NCBI GenBank assembly: GCA_937127125.1
Contig: CAKZLO010000032.1
Span: 1 to 64,000 of the forward strand
DNA length: 64,000 bases
Reading direction: 5' to 3'
Origin: an uncultured Ardenticatenia bacterium
GTDB taxonomy: Bacteria > Chloroflexota > Anaerolineae > 4572-78 > NAK82
This document shows, in pieces, positions 15,710 through 26,094 of the stretch (positions are counted from its first letter, which is position 1; each line of letters opens with the position of its first letter). The notes under the pieces were generated by a model, which worked only from the letters and a program-made list of their open reading frames with translations, was not told where the DNA came from and did no database searches. The translations under genes and the position numbers were made by a program.

Positions 15710-16966
15710 ATGGAACACGAGCAATCATCCGGAAGCGAAGGTGCTGTACGCAGCGATGCGCTGGAAACAATGGCCGACTTGTTCGGCCACTCGGCGGAGT
15801 TGAAAAAGGTCAAACATGGTGACACTTTGACAGGTACTGTAGTGCGTGTTTCACCTACAGAAATTCTGATCGATATCGGTTGCAAGTGTGAAGGGATAGT
15901 CAGTGGACGTGAGCTGGAACGGCTCTCACCAGAAGACCGAGCGTCGCTAAGAGTAGGCGATCAAGTCGTTGTCTATGTTCTTAGACCGGAGGACGAGGAG
16001 GATGGGCATATTGCCCTATCTTTGGCACGCGCATGGGTGGAGAAGGATTGGGCAGACGCACAACGCATGTTCGAGAACGGAGAAGTGTACGAAGGAACAG
16101 TCTCCGGTTACAACAAAGGTGGACTGATAGTCAACTTCGGACGTGTGCGCGGTTTTGTGCCGGTCTCCCAGCTGGAAAGCAGCCGTGGTGTCGCTAGAAC
16201 TGGCAGCGAAGACCAGTGGAGCCACATGGTTGGGCAGAAACTGCGGCTAAAGATTATTGAAATCGATCGGCGTCGCAACCGCTTGATTATGTCGGAGCGC
16301 GCCGCGATGCAAGAATGGCGTAAGGGGCAGCGCGACCGACTTCTGACTAGTTTGAAGGAGGGAGATGTTCTTACAGGCCGGGTAAGCAGCCTGGCAGACT
16401 TTGGTGCTTTCGTAGATTTGGGTGGAGCGGACGGCCTCGTCCACCTTTCGGAGCTGGCGTGGACGCCGGTCGCGCATCCGCGCGACATCCTAAAGGTGGG
16501 CGACATGGTGCAGGTATATGTCTTGCAGGTTGATAGTGAACGTCAACGCATCAGCCTTAGCTTGAAGCGTCTGCAGCCAGAACCCTGGGCACAAGTTCTT
16601 GGCCAGTATGAGATCGGTCAGATCGTCCCTGCTACAATTACGCGGTTGGCCAGCTTTGGTGCATTTGCCAGAGTTGGCGAAATAGAGGGTCTGATCCACA
16701 TTTCGGAGCTGACAGACGAAAATATCACCCATCCGCGAGAAGTGGTTAACGAAGGTGATGCAGTACAGGTTAAGATCATTCAAATTGATCCAGAACGTCG
16801 ACGTATAGGGCTTAGCTTGAAACAGGCTCGTGGCGTTGCTGATTGGGAAGAATATCGGGCTGCCCATCAAGCAGCGCCGATATCCTCTGAGGCGATGCAC
16901 AATGTGATGCCGGCCGCGGCGAGCACGGAAAACATAGACGCCGCGAGTGCACCGCCCCAGGGATAG
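15710..16966 (+). CDS. rpsA: 30S ribosomal protein S1-like, four S1 domains
   Basis: A 418-residue RNA-binding protein with four S1 (OB-fold) repeats at roughly 36-105, 122-195, 212-285 and 300-370, the last two with typical ADFGAFVDLGG and ASFGAFARVGE cores. It has the short bacterial S1 form, unlike the six-domain protein of E. coli. It would help the 30S subunit hold mRNA. The N-terminal 30 residues and the last 40 are low-complexity. Two purine-rich sites (GGGAGG and AGAGG) precede the ATG. clpC follows after 63 bp. Confidence 0.9.
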   Translation: MEHEQSSGSEGAVRSDALETMADLFGHSAELKKVKHGDTLTGTVVRVSPTEILIDIGCKCEGIVSGRELERLSPEDRASLRVGDQVVVYVLRPEDEEDGHIALSLARAWVEKDWADAQRMFENGEVYEGTVSGYNKGGLIVNFGRVRGFVPVSQLESSRGVARTGSEDQWSHMVGQKLRLKIIEIDRRRNRLIMSERAAMQEWRKGQRDRLLTSLKEGDVLTGRVSSLADFGAFVDLGGADGLVHLSELAWTPVAHPRDILKVGDMVQVYVLQVDSERQRISLSLKRLQPEPWAQVLGQYEIGQIVPATITRLASFGAFARVGEIEGLIHISELTDENITHPREVVNEGDAVQVKIIQIDPERRRIGLSLKQARGVADWEEYRAAHQAAPISSEAMHNVMPAAASTENIDAASAPPQG

Positions 16967-17029
16967 CAGTGCCACGACTTAGGACCGGCATGGGCAGATT
17001 TGTGGAGGGTTGGTAGAAGGTGCGAAGCT

Positions 17030-19519
17030 ATGACGGATAAATTCGATCGGTTCACAAAACGAGCGCGCCGCGTCCTGACAGCGGCACAGGAAGAAGCAAT
17101 ACGCCTGAATCACAATTACATCGGTACCGAACATCTACTGTTAGGGTTGGTGCGCGAAGAGAACGGCGTGGCCGTGCGTGTGTTGCGCGAGTTGGATGTA
17201 GATCCACGTCAGGTGCGTGAGATGATCGAGCGCACCGTAGGACGAGGGCAACGCGCGATCCAAGGCAAATTGACTCTCACCCCACGCACCAAGCGCGTGA
17301 TTGAGCTGGCAGTCGATGAAGCACGCCGTATGGGCCATCACTATATTGGCACTGAGCATTTGCTGCTGGGCATTGTGCGCGAGGGGGAAGGCGTTGCAGT
17401 CGAGATACTCAAGAGTCTGGGTGTAAGCCTCGAAGCAGTACGCGCTCAGACTGCCAAGGTGATCGTCGAGTCGGCCACCCAAACCGAGACAACACGACAG
17501 GAACGACAAAAACCCACCCCCTTGGTAGACCAGCTCGCCACCGACCTTACGCAGAAAGCCGCTGAAGGGAAACTGGATCCGGTGATTGGGCGTAAGAATG
17601 AGATTGAGCGCGTTATCCAGATACTTTCACGTCGCACCAAGAACAACCCTGCATTGATCGGCGAGCCAGGCGTCGGAAAGACAGCCATAGTGGAAGGGCT
17701 GGCGCAGCGTATCGTCAATGGCGAAGCGCCCGAGACATTGCTCGGCCGCCGAGTGGTACAGCTAGACGTCGGTTCCCTCGTAGCCGGGACCATGTATCGT
17801 GGTCAGTTCGAGGAACGCCTGAAACGCGTGATTGAAGAGATTCGCGAATCGCGTGCCATACTATTTATTGACGAACTGCATATGCTGGTCGGCGCCGGGT
17901 CAGCGGGTAGCTCAGTGGATGCCGCCAACATTCTGAAGCCAGCCCTTTCGCGCGGGGAAGTGCAGTGCATCGGTGCAACCACGCTGGATGAATACCGCAA
18001 GAACATCGAAGCGGATGCAGCACTGGAACGACGTTTTCAGCCAGTGCGTGTGGAGGAGCCAACTATTGAGGAGACGATCGAAATCCTCAAAGGTATTCGG
18101 AGCCGCTATGAAGCACACCACGGTCTAGAAATCACCGACGAGGCACTGGTGGCAGCGGCCCATCTGGCCGCGCGCTATATCCCTGACCGGTACCTGCCTG
18201 ATAAAGCGATTGACCTTGTTGATGAAGCTGGAGCGCGTGTCCGTCTGTACAAGATCCCCCTCGCCGGAGCGATGGAACGCACCGCCATGCAGATGCGTGA
18301 ATTGCGTCGCCAGAAAGAGGAGGCCATTAGTGCGCAGCGGTTCGAGGATGCTGCTGACTTGCGCGACCGCGAGCGGGCTCTGGCGGCGCAGCTGAGCCGT
18401 CTGCGATTGGGTTGGCAAAACTTGGCCGAAGAGGAAGAAATCAAGGTCACAGAGAAGGACATCGCAGAGGTGGTCTCTATGTGGACCGGCGTGCCAGTGC
18501 AGGATCTGGCGACAGAAGAGAAGGAGCGTCTGCTCCACATGGAGGAAGCGCTGCACCGACGCATCGTAGGGCAGGACGAAGCCATTGCTACCATCTCCAA
18601 GGCGGTGCGAAGGGCACGTGCCGGCTTGAAAGATCCTCGCCGCCCGATCGGCGCCTTCATCTTCCTTGGGCCTACCGGTGTCGGCAAGACTGAGCTTGCG
18701 AAAGCTTTGGCCGAGTTCATGTTCGGAAGCGAGGACGCGCTTATCAAGATCGACATGAGCGAATTCATGGAACGACACAATGTCGCTCGCTTGGTAGGGT
18801 CGCCCCCGGGTTACGTTGGGTATGAAGAGGGCGGTCAGCTAACCGAGGCAGTGCGTCGGCGACCTTACTCGGTGATCCTCTTCGATGAGATCGAGAAGGC
18901 ACACCCCGAAGCTTTCAACATGTTGCTGCAAATTATGGAAGATGGTCATTTGAGCGATGCAAAGGGTAAGCGCGTAGACTTTCGCAACACAATCATCCTG
19001 CTTACATCGAACATAGGTGCTGACCTCATCAGCCGTGAGACAACGTTAGGCTTTAACGTGCCGCGTGACGAGGTAAAGAGCGAAGCTGAGCGCTACGAAC
19101 GGATGAAAGAAAAGGTGATGGGGGAGCTCAAGCGCACCTTCCGGCCAGAGTTCCTCAACCGCTTGGATGCAACGATTGTCTTCCACGCCTTGAACCGTGA
19201 GCAGATTAAGCAAATCGTTGATTTGGAGATCAAGAAAATTCTTAAGCGGCTTGAGGACAAACGCATCCAATTGGTGATCACCGAACAGGCCCGCGAGCAT
19301 CTGGCAGAGAAAGGGTACGATCCGCATTTTGGTGCCAGACCGCTGCGGCGCGTCATCCAGAATGAAGTGGAGGATGTACTGAGTGAGGGGTTGCTTAGCG
19401 GCCAGTTCCGCCCGGGCGATACTGTGCAGGTTGACGCACGCGATGGGCAGATTGTGATGGAAACCATTGCGCGACAGGAAATCGCGGAAGATGCGCCACA
19501 ACCCGAAGTAGTGCCCTGA
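17030..19519 (+). CDS. clpC: ATP-dependent Clp protease ATP-binding subunit ClpC
   Basis: An 829-residue AAA+ unfoldase. Two Clp N repeats occur at residues 1-145 (both with [10 protein letters not shown]). NBD1 carries GEPGVGKT near residue 213. A UVR-type middle segment ([21 protein letters not shown]) near residue 430 marks ClpC. NBD2 carries [20 protein letters not shown] near residue 548 and a C-terminal D2-small domain. It feeds substrates to ClpP. No ctsR, mcsA or mcsB precedes it, unlike Firmicutes. The chosen ATG has AGAAGG at nine-base spacing. rsfS follows within 28 bp. Confidence 0.95.
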   Translation: MTDKFDRFTKRARRVLTAAQEEAIRLNHNYIGTEHLLLGLVREENGVAVRVLRELDVDPRQVREMIERTVGRGQRAIQGKLTLTPRTKRVIELAVDEARRMGHHYIGTEHLLLGIVREGEGVAVEILKSLGVSLEAVRAQTAKVIVESATQTETTRQERQKPTPLVDQLATDLTQKAAEGKLDPVIGRKNEIERVIQILSRRTKNNPALIGEPGVGKTAIVEGLAQRIVNGEAPETLLGRRVVQLDVGSLVAGTMYRGQFEERLKRVIEEIRESRAILFIDELHMLVGAGSAGSSVDAANILKPALSRGEVQCIGATTLDEYRKNIEADAALERRFQPVRVEEPTIEETIEILKGIRSRYEAHHGLEITDEALVAAAHLAARYIPDRYLPDKAIDLVDEAGARVRLYKIPLAGAMERTAMQMRELRRQKEEAISAQRFEDAADLRDRERALAAQLSRLRLGWQNLAEEEEIKVTEKDIAEVVSMWTGVPVQDLATEEKERLLHMEEALHRRIVGQDEAIATISKAVRRARAGLKDPRRPIGAFIFLGPTGVGKTELAKALAEFMFGSEDALIKIDMSEFMERHNVARLVGSPPGYVGYEEGGQLTEAVRRRPYSVILFDEIEKAHPEAFNMLLQIMEDGHLSDAKGKRVDFRNTIILLTSNIGADLISRETTLGFNVPRDEVKSEAERYERMKEKVMGELKRTFRPEFLNRLDATIVFHALNREQIKQIVDLEIKKILKRLEDKRIQLVITEQAREHLAEKGYDPHFGARPLRRVIQNEVEDVLSEGLLSGQFRPGDTVQVDARDGQIVMETIARQEIAEDAPQPEVVP

Positions 19520-19546
19520 GCCTATGCTTAAGGAGGAGAAAGCTCA

Positions 19547-19891
19547 CTGGAAGCGAACGAACTTGCTCACGCCATCGTAGATGCAGCTGCCGAGAAAAAG
19601 GCGGCTGATATCGTCTTGCTTGATCTGAGAAAGGTAACCCTTATTGCGGACTATTTTATAGTCTGCAGTGGGCAAAGTTTGCGACAGATAAAATCTATCA
19701 CTGAAGGAGTGCTCGAATCGATCCGAGGACTAGGAGTGCGCCCTCTGGCTGTGGAAGGCGAGTCAGACTCGGGGTGGGTGCTTGTAGACCTCGGGTCGGT
19801 GATTGTGCACATCTTTTCTCCTGAGCTGCGAGCATACTATGCCCTCGAAGAGCTCTGGCGCGACGCGTCCGTGGTCGTCCATGTGCAATGA
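19547..19891 (+). CDS. rsfS: ribosome silencing factor RsfS, probable CTG start
   Basis: A 114-residue protein that binds uL14 and blocks subunit joining in starvation. The family N-terminal helix (ELAHAIVDAAAEKKAADI) lies upstream of any ATG, GTG or TTG. In that frame the only plausible initiator is CTG at 19547, exactly 8 bp after a strong AAGGAGGAG, and an in-frame stop at 19529 rules out anything earlier. The core ADYFIVCSG and the C-terminal GDSGW-like ESDSGWVLVDLGSVIVHIF are intact. A start at TTG 19616 would remove the conserved first helix. Confidence 0.88.
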   Translation: MEANELAHAIVDAAAEKKAADIVLLDLRKVTLIADYFIVCSGQSLRQIKSITEGVLESIRGLGVRPLAVEGESDSGWVLVDLGSVIVHIFSPELRAYYALEELWRDASVVVHVQ

Positions 19892-20162
19892 GCAGCTATT
19901 GGTGGAAGAGTGAATCTCCCCGATTTCATATATGTATCCCAGTAGATTCGTGATATCCAACTTGCAGGGTATTGCGAGCTTCCTGTGCGAATTATGTATC
20001 AGACTGGTCGCAGGCCATAAAGCCATCTTCTAGCAACGCTACGCCTGTGAAGTCTTCGGAAACCACATTCATAAAGGAACCGACAGTCTACAAGCACTGT
20101 CCAAAACAATCGGAAGCTCGGGCACACCTTCCGCGGTGGTCTCGGAGAAGGAGATCAGAGTA

Positions 20163-20852
20163 ATGCAATTTACCAGCAATGAGCTCTATATGTTACTGAA
20201 CACTCGTCCGCCTGACCGCGTATTGTGGCTGAGTGGTGCCGACCTGCAAGGCGCCTATCTTAGCCGTGCAGATCTATCTGGCGCAGATCTGAGTCGAGCC
20301 AACTTACGCGACGCGAATCTCAGCGGCGCAGATCTGAGCCGTGCTAATCTAAACGGTGCAGATCTGCGGAGCGCCGACCTGCGAGGGGCACGCCTGGAAG
20401 GTGTTGCCGCGCGTGGCGCACTATTGCACCAGTGCAGGTTGTACGAGGCGATCCTCCATCATGCTGACTTGCATGAAGCTGATCTGGATGCTGCCGACCT
20501 GCGGCGAGCGGATCTGCGAGGAGCTGATTTGAGCGGCGCCAATCTGAATGAGGCGCGCCTCGCTCATGCTTCGTTGAGTCACTGTAACCTGAACCTGGCC
20601 AATTTAGCCCGCGCTGATCTAAGTGAAGCTCGGCTTAGCGGTGCCATGTTACGCGGCGCCAATCTCAGCCAAGCAAAGTTGGTAAATACCGATCTGCAAG
20701 GTTGTGATCTCAGCGGAGCAGACCTGACCGAAACAGACCTACAAGGCGCGAATTTGGGTGGAGCTAATCTGGCAGAAGTGCAAATGTCCCGTGCCAACTT
20801 AGAGGGGGCGATTCTGCCTGAAGAGACAGGGTCAGCGCCTAAGAAGAGCTAG
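20163..20852 (+). CDS. pentapeptide-repeat protein
   Basis: A 229-residue protein made almost entirely of A(D/N)Lxx pentapeptides from residue 24 to about 222, which would fold as a right-handed quadrilateral beta helix. There is no signal peptide, transmembrane segment or added catalytic domain. The ATG follows AAGGAGA. Some family members mimic DNA and protect gyrase (Qnr, MfpA); most are of unknown role. Nothing here points to a particular one. It is convergent with mutY (44 bp between stops). The 271 bp between rsfS and this gene hold no gene I can support. Confidence 0.88.
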   Translation: MQFTSNELYMLLNTRPPDRVLWLSGADLQGAYLSRADLSGADLSRANLRDANLSGADLSRANLNGADLRSADLRGARLEGVAARGALLHQCRLYEAILHHADLHEADLDAADLRRADLRGADLSGANLNEARLAHASLSHCNLNLANLARADLSEARLSGAMLRGANLSQAKLVNTDLQGCDLSGADLTETDLQGANLGGANLAEVQMSRANLEGAILPEETGSAPKKS

Positions 20853-20896
20853 CCCACCTCTTGGGATCTCGGCTGGATAACCTGCTTTGATGTGTT

Positions 20897-21973
20897 TTAT
20901 GACCTCTCCTGTAAGAGCTTCACAACTTTGCGATCGGTGACTGGAAAGGCATAGTCGGATAGCTCTTGGGGGGTGACCCATCGCCAGCTGGCACACCCGA
21001 TTGCTTGGGGCTCTCCGGAGACCAAACGGCAGACGAAAACGTGTAAAGTGATGCGGAAATGAGTGTAACCGTGACGCAGGGTTGTCAACGGGCGCTCTAC
21101 CGCGACTTCGATACCAAGCTCCTCGTACACTTCACGACACAGGCACTCTGGCAAAGTTTCCCCATTCTGACATTTGCCACCAGGGAATTCCCATAACCCA
21201 CCCAGCATTGCATCTGGTTTGCGCTGTGCGATGAGCACCCTTCCGTCCGGACGCCAGATGACTCCTGCAGTCACCGTAAAGTGAGGAAGCGCACTGCGAG
21301 CGCGACGTAGTGGAAGTAGCTCCTGTATGCCCTGTGCATAAGCTTGGCAACTCATCTGCCATGGACAATCTGTACAACGTGGATTCTTGGGAGTGCAGAT
21401 CAGAGCACCCAGCTCCATCAATGCCTGGTTGAAGTCACCCGGACGGTCACAGGGGAGCAATGCACTCGCTCTGTCTCGGAGGTAACGCAATGTAGCGGGC
21501 TGGGCAATTTCCTCTCGAATGGCCAGTAGGCGGGCCAACACGCGTCGCGCGTTGGCGTCCACCGCTGGCACACACTCGCCGAAAGCAATGCTGGCGATGG
21601 CACCCGCCGTGTAATCTCCTAAACCGGGAAGCCGACGCAATACCGCATAGCGATCGGGTAAGCATCCGCCGTGCTCAGCCATGACGCGTTGCGCAGTGGC
21701 ATGAAGGTTACGTGCACGCGCGTAATACCCCAGCCCCTGCCAGACTTTCAACACTTCATCGAGTGATGCGGCTGCCAAATCAGGTAACTTAGGAAAGCGT
21801 CTGAGAAAAGCGTCATAGTAGGGTATAACAGTGCTTACCTGGGTCTGCTGAAGCATCACTTCACTGACCCAGATGCGATAAGGGTCACGCGTGCCACGCC
21901 ACGGCAGATCTCGCCGGTGTGCATCGTACCAACTTAGCAGCTGTTGTCTCAGTTCACTTTCACTACTTGTCAT
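20897..21973 (-). CDS. mutY: A/G-specific adenine glycosylase MutY
   Basis: A 358-residue base-excision repair enzyme that removes adenine opposite 8-oxoguanine. The HhH-GPD core shows SEVMLQQTQV (catalytic Glu) near residue 40 and LPGLGDYTAGAI with the catalytic Asp in VDANARRVLAR near residue 145. The iron-sulfur loop is C-x6-C-x2-C-x5-C around residues 198-214. The C-terminal third is the NUDIX-like 8-oxoG reading domain (WEFPGGKCQNGE). The start has no strong ribosome site; coupling to htrA, 46 bp upstream, is likely. Confidence 0.94.
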   Translation of the reverse strand: MTSSESELRQQLLSWYDAHRRDLPWRGTRDPYRIWVSEVMLQQTQVSTVIPYYDAFLRRFPKLPDLAAASLDEVLKVWQGLGYYARARNLHATAQRVMAEHGGCLPDRYAVLRRLPGLGDYTAGAIASIAFGECVPAVDANARRVLARLLAIREEIAQPATLRYLRDRASALLPCDRPGDFNQALMELGALICTPKNPRCTDCPWQMSCQAYAQGIQELLPLRRARSALPHFTVTAGVIWRPDGRVLIAQRKPDAMLGGLWEFPGGKCQNGETLPECLCREVYEELGIEVAVERPLTTLRHGYTHFRITLHVFVCRLVSGEPQAIGCASWRWVTPQELSDYAFPVTDRKVVKLLQERS

Positions 21974-22019
21974 CAGTGTGCTAAGTAGAGGGCAAGGGAA
22001 GAGTGGACATGCTCATGGA

Positions 22020-23216
22020 CTACGGTTGTTCAGTCAGCGTGGCGCTCAGTTGCAACGATTGCCCATTACGCAGCACGCTTAATGTCACCGTCTGCCCCAC
22101 ACGTGTGCTCTCCTCGAGGTACTCCTGTAAGCTGTTCCAATCCCGAATGGGCACACCGTCGATCGCAACAAGGATGTCACCGCCCACCAACAGGCGCTGA
22201 TTCCCCACCACTATCTGCCGCACTGCACCACGTATGCCAGCACGGTCTGCTGGGCTGTTACGATACAGGCGCGCCACCAATACGCCGCGTTCCACCGGCA
22301 GACCAAGCGCTCGCGCCAGCTCCGGAGTGATGGAATAACCCAATACCCCTAGCCAGGGGTGGGCATATCGTCCGTATTGAATTAGCTCAGGCACCACACG
22401 CCGGACAGTATCGACACTCACGGCGAAGCCGATCCCCTCGGCGTTCTGGCGGATAGCTGTGTTCACCCCGATTACCTCTCCCCGTACGTTGAGCAGAGGC
22501 CCTCCGGAGTTGCCCGGGTTAATCGCAGCATCAGTCTGAATCACATTGTAGATCACAGTGTTGTCGTCCTTCTGCAGAGGACGCCCTAACGCGCTGATGA
22601 CGCCCACAGTGAGGGTGCGGTCAAGACCGAAAGGATTGCCAATGGCAATCGCACGCTGTCCCACACGCAAAGTTGCCCCATCACCAAGCGGCACGGGAAC
22701 GAGCTTCTCTGGAGCCACAGTAATGCGCAACACAGCTAGATCATTAGGTGGATCTATCCCCACCAGCTGGGCAGGTACCTGTGTCTGATCTGACAGAATG
22801 ACCTCAATACTTTCCGCGTTCTCTACGACGTGATAGTTGGTCACAATGTGGCCTTCTTTGTCGATCACAAAGCCAGAACCTGTGCCCTCACTGGGCAATG
22901 GCCCCCAGAAGAAATCTAGGGTGATCACACGCGAGGTGATGTGCACCACTGAGGGGCTGACGCGTGCGTACAGCTCACTGACCAGTCGGTCCGCCGCCTC
23001 AACGAGTGCTAAATCCTCCTCTAAAGGGAGTACAACAGTGGGCAGAGAGGTAGGCGTTGCATCGATCTGCGCTAACACAGCAGGCGATGATAAAGATGGA
23101 ACGAGAATTGCCTGAGACAGTGCACCACCACCCACTGGACAGGTTGCACTGAGCAGCAACAGGGCCAGTAACCCAATGGTAACGCCGCACAACGCGGACG
23201 TCCTGCGTCTATTCAT
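22020..23216 (-). CDS. HtrA/DegP-like serine protease with PDZ domain
   Basis: A 398-residue secreted or membrane-anchored protease for envelope protein quality control. Residues 1-30 are a signal or anchor segment. The trypsin-like triad is His in TNYHVVENAE near residue 130, Asp in NDLAVLRI near 163, and Ser in NPGNSGGPLLN near 237. One PDZ domain spans about 295-390. A Cys lies in the hydrophobic segment (LLSATC), so lipidation is possible though the lipobox is imperfect. A promoter sits at 23319-23347. mutY follows in the same direction. Confidence 0.92.
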   Translation of the reverse strand: MNRRRTSALCGVTIGLLALLLLSATCPVGGGALSQAILVPSLSSPAVLAQIDATPTSLPTVVLPLEEDLALVEAADRLVSELYARVSPSVVHITSRVITLDFFWGPLPSEGTGSGFVIDKEGHIVTNYHVVENAESIEVILSDQTQVPAQLVGIDPPNDLAVLRITVAPEKLVPVPLGDGATLRVGQRAIAIGNPFGLDRTLTVGVISALGRPLQKDDNTVIYNVIQTDAAINPGNSGGPLLNVRGEVIGVNTAIRQNAEGIGFAVSVDTVRRVVPELIQYGRYAHPWLGVLGYSITPELARALGLPVERGVLVARLYRNSPADRAGIRGAVRQIVVGNQRLLVGGDILVAIDGVPIRDWNSLQEYLEESTRVGQTVTLSVLRNGQSLQLSATLTEQP

Positions 23217-23318
23217 TTTCCTATCCCATCCCTTCTAAGAAACTCCACGTGGACGAACAGAGAGATTACCCCTGCCTTCCCACGCCTTGCTAATCTGTCC
23301 AGCTTCCAAGACAAGGAG

Positions 23319-23347
23319 ATTGTACTGCCCGTTTGAGGGTGTAACAA
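23319..23347 (-). promoter_or_regulatory. promoter of htrA
   Basis: Minus-strand TTGTTA (23342-23347), 17-bp spacer, TACAAT (23319-23324). The leader to the htrA ATG at 23216 would be about 95 nt. Confidence 0.65.
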
Positions 23348-23394
23348 GTTCTGCACGGGAAGACGGAATTCCCCCTGTTCTATCGAGAGGGCGT

Positions 23395-23423
23395 TTGCTC
23401 GCCTCCGCAAAACGGGCTACAAT
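23395..23423 (+). promoter_or_regulatory. promoter of the O-antigen-ligase-like gene
   Basis: TTGCTC (23395-23400), 17-bp spacer, TACAAT (23418-23423). The -10 box overlaps an in-frame ATG at 23422, which argues for the downstream ATG at 23491 as the real start. It is divergent from the htrA promoter 50 bp away. Confidence 0.55.
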
Positions 23424-23490
23424 GACCAAAGATGTTGTGCATTACGGGCCACATCGGCGATGTGTCCTTGCTAGCGGACAGAGAACATCG

Positions 23491-26094
23491 ATGCGATCAG
23501 CCAGGGCATTTGGGGCTCAATCCTTGTTCTTCCTCGCCATCCTGTATTTCACCTTTTTCGGTGGCTCGTTTTATTCCGATTTTCTGCTCCCTGTACGCGT
23601 ATTCCACCACCTTATTGTTAGTGTTGCCCTAATTGGTTGGCTGCTACATAAGCTGCACCGCGGCCAAAGGCTGCCACGCACACCATTGGATGCTCCTATT
23701 GTCGCCTGCCTAACAGCAGTGTTTGTCAGTGCACTACTGGGCATGCATACACGCTTCAGCCTGGAAAAGCTATGGACACCTTTCACATGGGTATTAATCT
23801 TCTACCTGCTGATTGATTTAGGCCAATATGGCTACATTTCCCGCGTGTTGCGTGCCCTTTACATGGGTGCCTCGGTTGTATGTGTGGTTAGCGTGATCGA
23901 GCTGGTGAGCTGGTACTTTGGACTGCCACTGTTGCCTCAATTTATTCAAAGCTGGCCTGCTGCCGGTAGCGGACAACTTATCCCACCTACCTTGCACCGT
24001 CTGACGATCGCTATGAATGGGCCCACCCCACTTTCTGCCTATATGGCCTTGCTAATACCACTGGCAATTGCAGTATTCCTCACTGCACGTGCCCGGGACA
24101 CCAAATGGGCAATGCTTCTCTGGCTGGCGGTTGCGTTTGTGATTGAGCTATTCAGCATGTCCCGTGGGGGAATTCTGGCATTATTGGTCTCTCTACCCCT
24201 GACAGCTCTGATCTTCTTGCTAGCACGACGGGGTGACAGTGTGCCCGCAGCAACGCACAATGAGGCCGATCCGTTGCACACACGCGCTCTGTTTTATGTG
24301 AAACGCAATGGGATGGTGTTGGCAGTGTTAGTAGTGCTTGGAGCACTTATGGCCACACTTGGCCCTCTCTGGGCACGGAGCACATTTGCTGGCAGGGTTG
24401 GCAGTACTGACTTCCGTTTTACGCTGTGGCAGGTTGCCCTAACAACTTTTCGCGAGAACCCTCTGGTGGGCGTGGGGCCCTTCAATTTTGGTCGCAGTCT
24501 CCTTCGGTGCAATGATGCCTCATTACCGCGCAGTCAAATTATGACCGCGCACAATCTATATTTGAACACAGCTGCGGAAACCGGTTTGCTGGGTCTGATA
24601 GCTGGCGGCTGGCTGCTGGGGAGCGTTGCGCGCACGTTTCGAGAACGCTGGCAAGCGGCCTCCAATGTGCATGAGCGAATGCGCATAGGGGCGGTGGGCG
24701 CGGCGCTGGCAGGTTTCGCTGCTCAAAATATGGTGGATACATTCACTGCCACCCCTGTCATATTGCCTGTGTTGATTCTGGTGGCGTATGTCTTCACCAC
24801 ACCGATGACAGAACATCGCCAGTCACTTCCTCTCTATGAGACGCGTACGTCTCCCCGGGGTAGCCGCCTGATCACCCTCGTCGTGTCCGGCATCTTGACG
24901 TTGTACACCATTGGCATGCTATGGTGGGATGGAGCACAATATTACTTGCAACGCAGTATCCGCCTAGCACAAGAAAGGGATTGGGAAGACGCTATCGCAG
25001 CTGCTACACTTGCCCACCAGATGGATCCGTCGATGGCATTACATAGCTTCCAGCTGGCATACATTCTGAGCACGGCTGACACGCATGTGGATGCAGCTGA
25101 TGCACAGACCTTCACCCATCAGGCAGGTGCGTTGTATCAATCTGCCCTTTCAGCAGAGCCTGTACATGGTCGCCAGAGCGCCAATCTGGCAGCGACGCTT
25201 TGGCGGCAAGGCGACCGAGAAGGGGCTTTGAGCGCAATGCGAGATGCTGTGGCAGCAGATCCAGCGCCGATACTGGCGATTAATCTGGGTTATTTCTATC
25301 AAGAGATAGGCGATTTGCCGCACGCTGTGGCGTATTACAGTCGCGCGTTAGCATCTGCTCCGGAGCTGGCTGCCTCTCAGTTCTGGACAGCAGATCCCGT
25401 ACGGTTGACGCAGTGGCCTGAGATTGTGCGTCAAGCGGAACAGGTTGTGCCTGCCCACCTATCCCTTCCGCGTTGGCGTTTGCTCTTGGCATTAGCACGC
25501 CAGGAGTGGACAGAGGTGGAGGAGCACGGCGAAGTGCTGTTGCGTGACTTACCTACCGATTGCCTCGCATTATCGGCCATTGCGCGTGCTCACCTAACAG
25601 ATGCCCAGCTGCAAGATGCCATGGCGGCGACAGAACAGGCGATCCATGCTGACGCCGCCTGTGGGGAAGCGTACATTGTGCGTGGGCAAATTCACTCACT
25701 ACAGGGGCACATATCTGCTGCTGAACGCGATTGGCGCATTGCTTTGTTCCTTGGTCGATCACGCGCTGCGTATCACCTGGGGCAGCTGTACGAGTCACGT
25801 GGAGACCTGCATGCAGCTGCAAGGTTCTATCGCTATGCTCTGGGGGTAATTGCCTTGCCTGCCGACGTCGAAGTGGTCCTATACGACCGTCTTGTCACGT
25901 TTGACCTGCTGCCTCCGCTTTTCAACCTCGGTATTGGGCCCGAACAGGCAGAACCTTACCTGGCATTGGGCAGACTATATCAAATGCAGGGTGACTATGT
26001 TGCTGCACGCCAGCTCTATGAAATGCTCTTGAGGCAAGACCCTTACTTCCTCGAAGCTCATAAGCGATTGCAGATGCTCGAGGCAACCCGGTGA
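23491..26094 (+). CDS. O-antigen ligase/polymerase-like membrane protein with TPR domain
   Basis: An 867-residue protein. The first about 460 residues hold around ten membrane helices with the Wzy_C/WaaL-type loop (NPLVGVGPFNFGRSL near residue 325 and AHNLYLNTAAETGLLGL near 352), typical of enzymes joining polysaccharide to a lipid or protein acceptor. Residues about 490-867 are tetratricopeptide repeats (for example GDLPHAVAYYSRAL and GDYVAARQLYEMLL). The start is set at ATG 23491 because the promoter -10 overlaps the earlier ATG. Its stop overlaps the next start by 4 bp, pairing it with a GT-C glycosyltransferase. Acceptor and sugar are unknown. Confidence 0.83.
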   Translation: MRSARAFGAQSLFFLAILYFTFFGGSFYSDFLLPVRVFHHLIVSVALIGWLLHKLHRGQRLPRTPLDAPIVACLTAVFVSALLGMHTRFSLEKLWTPFTWVLIFYLLIDLGQYGYISRVLRALYMGASVVCVVSVIELVSWYFGLPLLPQFIQSWPAAGSGQLIPPTLHRLTIAMNGPTPLSAYMALLIPLAIAVFLTARARDTKWAMLLWLAVAFVIELFSMSRGGILALLVSLPLTALIFLLARRGDSVPAATHNEADPLHTRALFYVKRNGMVLAVLVVLGALMATLGPLWARSTFAGRVGSTDFRFTLWQVALTTFRENPLVGVGPFNFGRSLLRCNDASLPRSQIMTAHNLYLNTAAETGLLGLIAGGWLLGSVARTFRERWQAASNVHERMRIGAVGAALAGFAAQNMVDTFTATPVILPVLILVAYVFTTPMTEHRQSLPLYETRTSPRGSRLITLVVSGILTLYTIGMLWWDGAQYYLQRSIRLAQERDWEDAIAAATLAHQMDPSMALHSFQLAYILSTADTHVDAADAQTFTHQAGALYQSALSAEPVHGRQSANLAATLWRQGDREGALSAMRDAVAADPAPILAINLGYFYQEIGDLPHAVAYYSRALASAPELAASQFWTADPVRLTQWPEIVRQAEQVVPAHLSLPRWRLLLALARQEWTEVEEHGEVLLRDLPTDCLALSAIARAHLTDAQLQDAMAATEQAIHADAACGEAYIVRGQIHSLQGHISAAERDWRIALFLGRSRAAYHLGQLYESRGDLHAAARFYRYALGVIALPADVEVVLYDRLVTFDLLPPLFNLGIGPEQAEPYLALGRLYQMQGDYVAARQLYEMLLRQDPYFLEAHKRLQMLEATR

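Noticed and set aside
18125-18778. Minus-strand open frame of about 217 codons inside clpC
   Set aside because: Antisense to the conserved second half of ClpC; no independent evidence of coding.
23422-23490. Upstream ATG as the start of the O-antigen-ligase-like gene
   Set aside because: The ATG overlaps the -10 box of the best promoter and the added residues resemble no family N-terminus.
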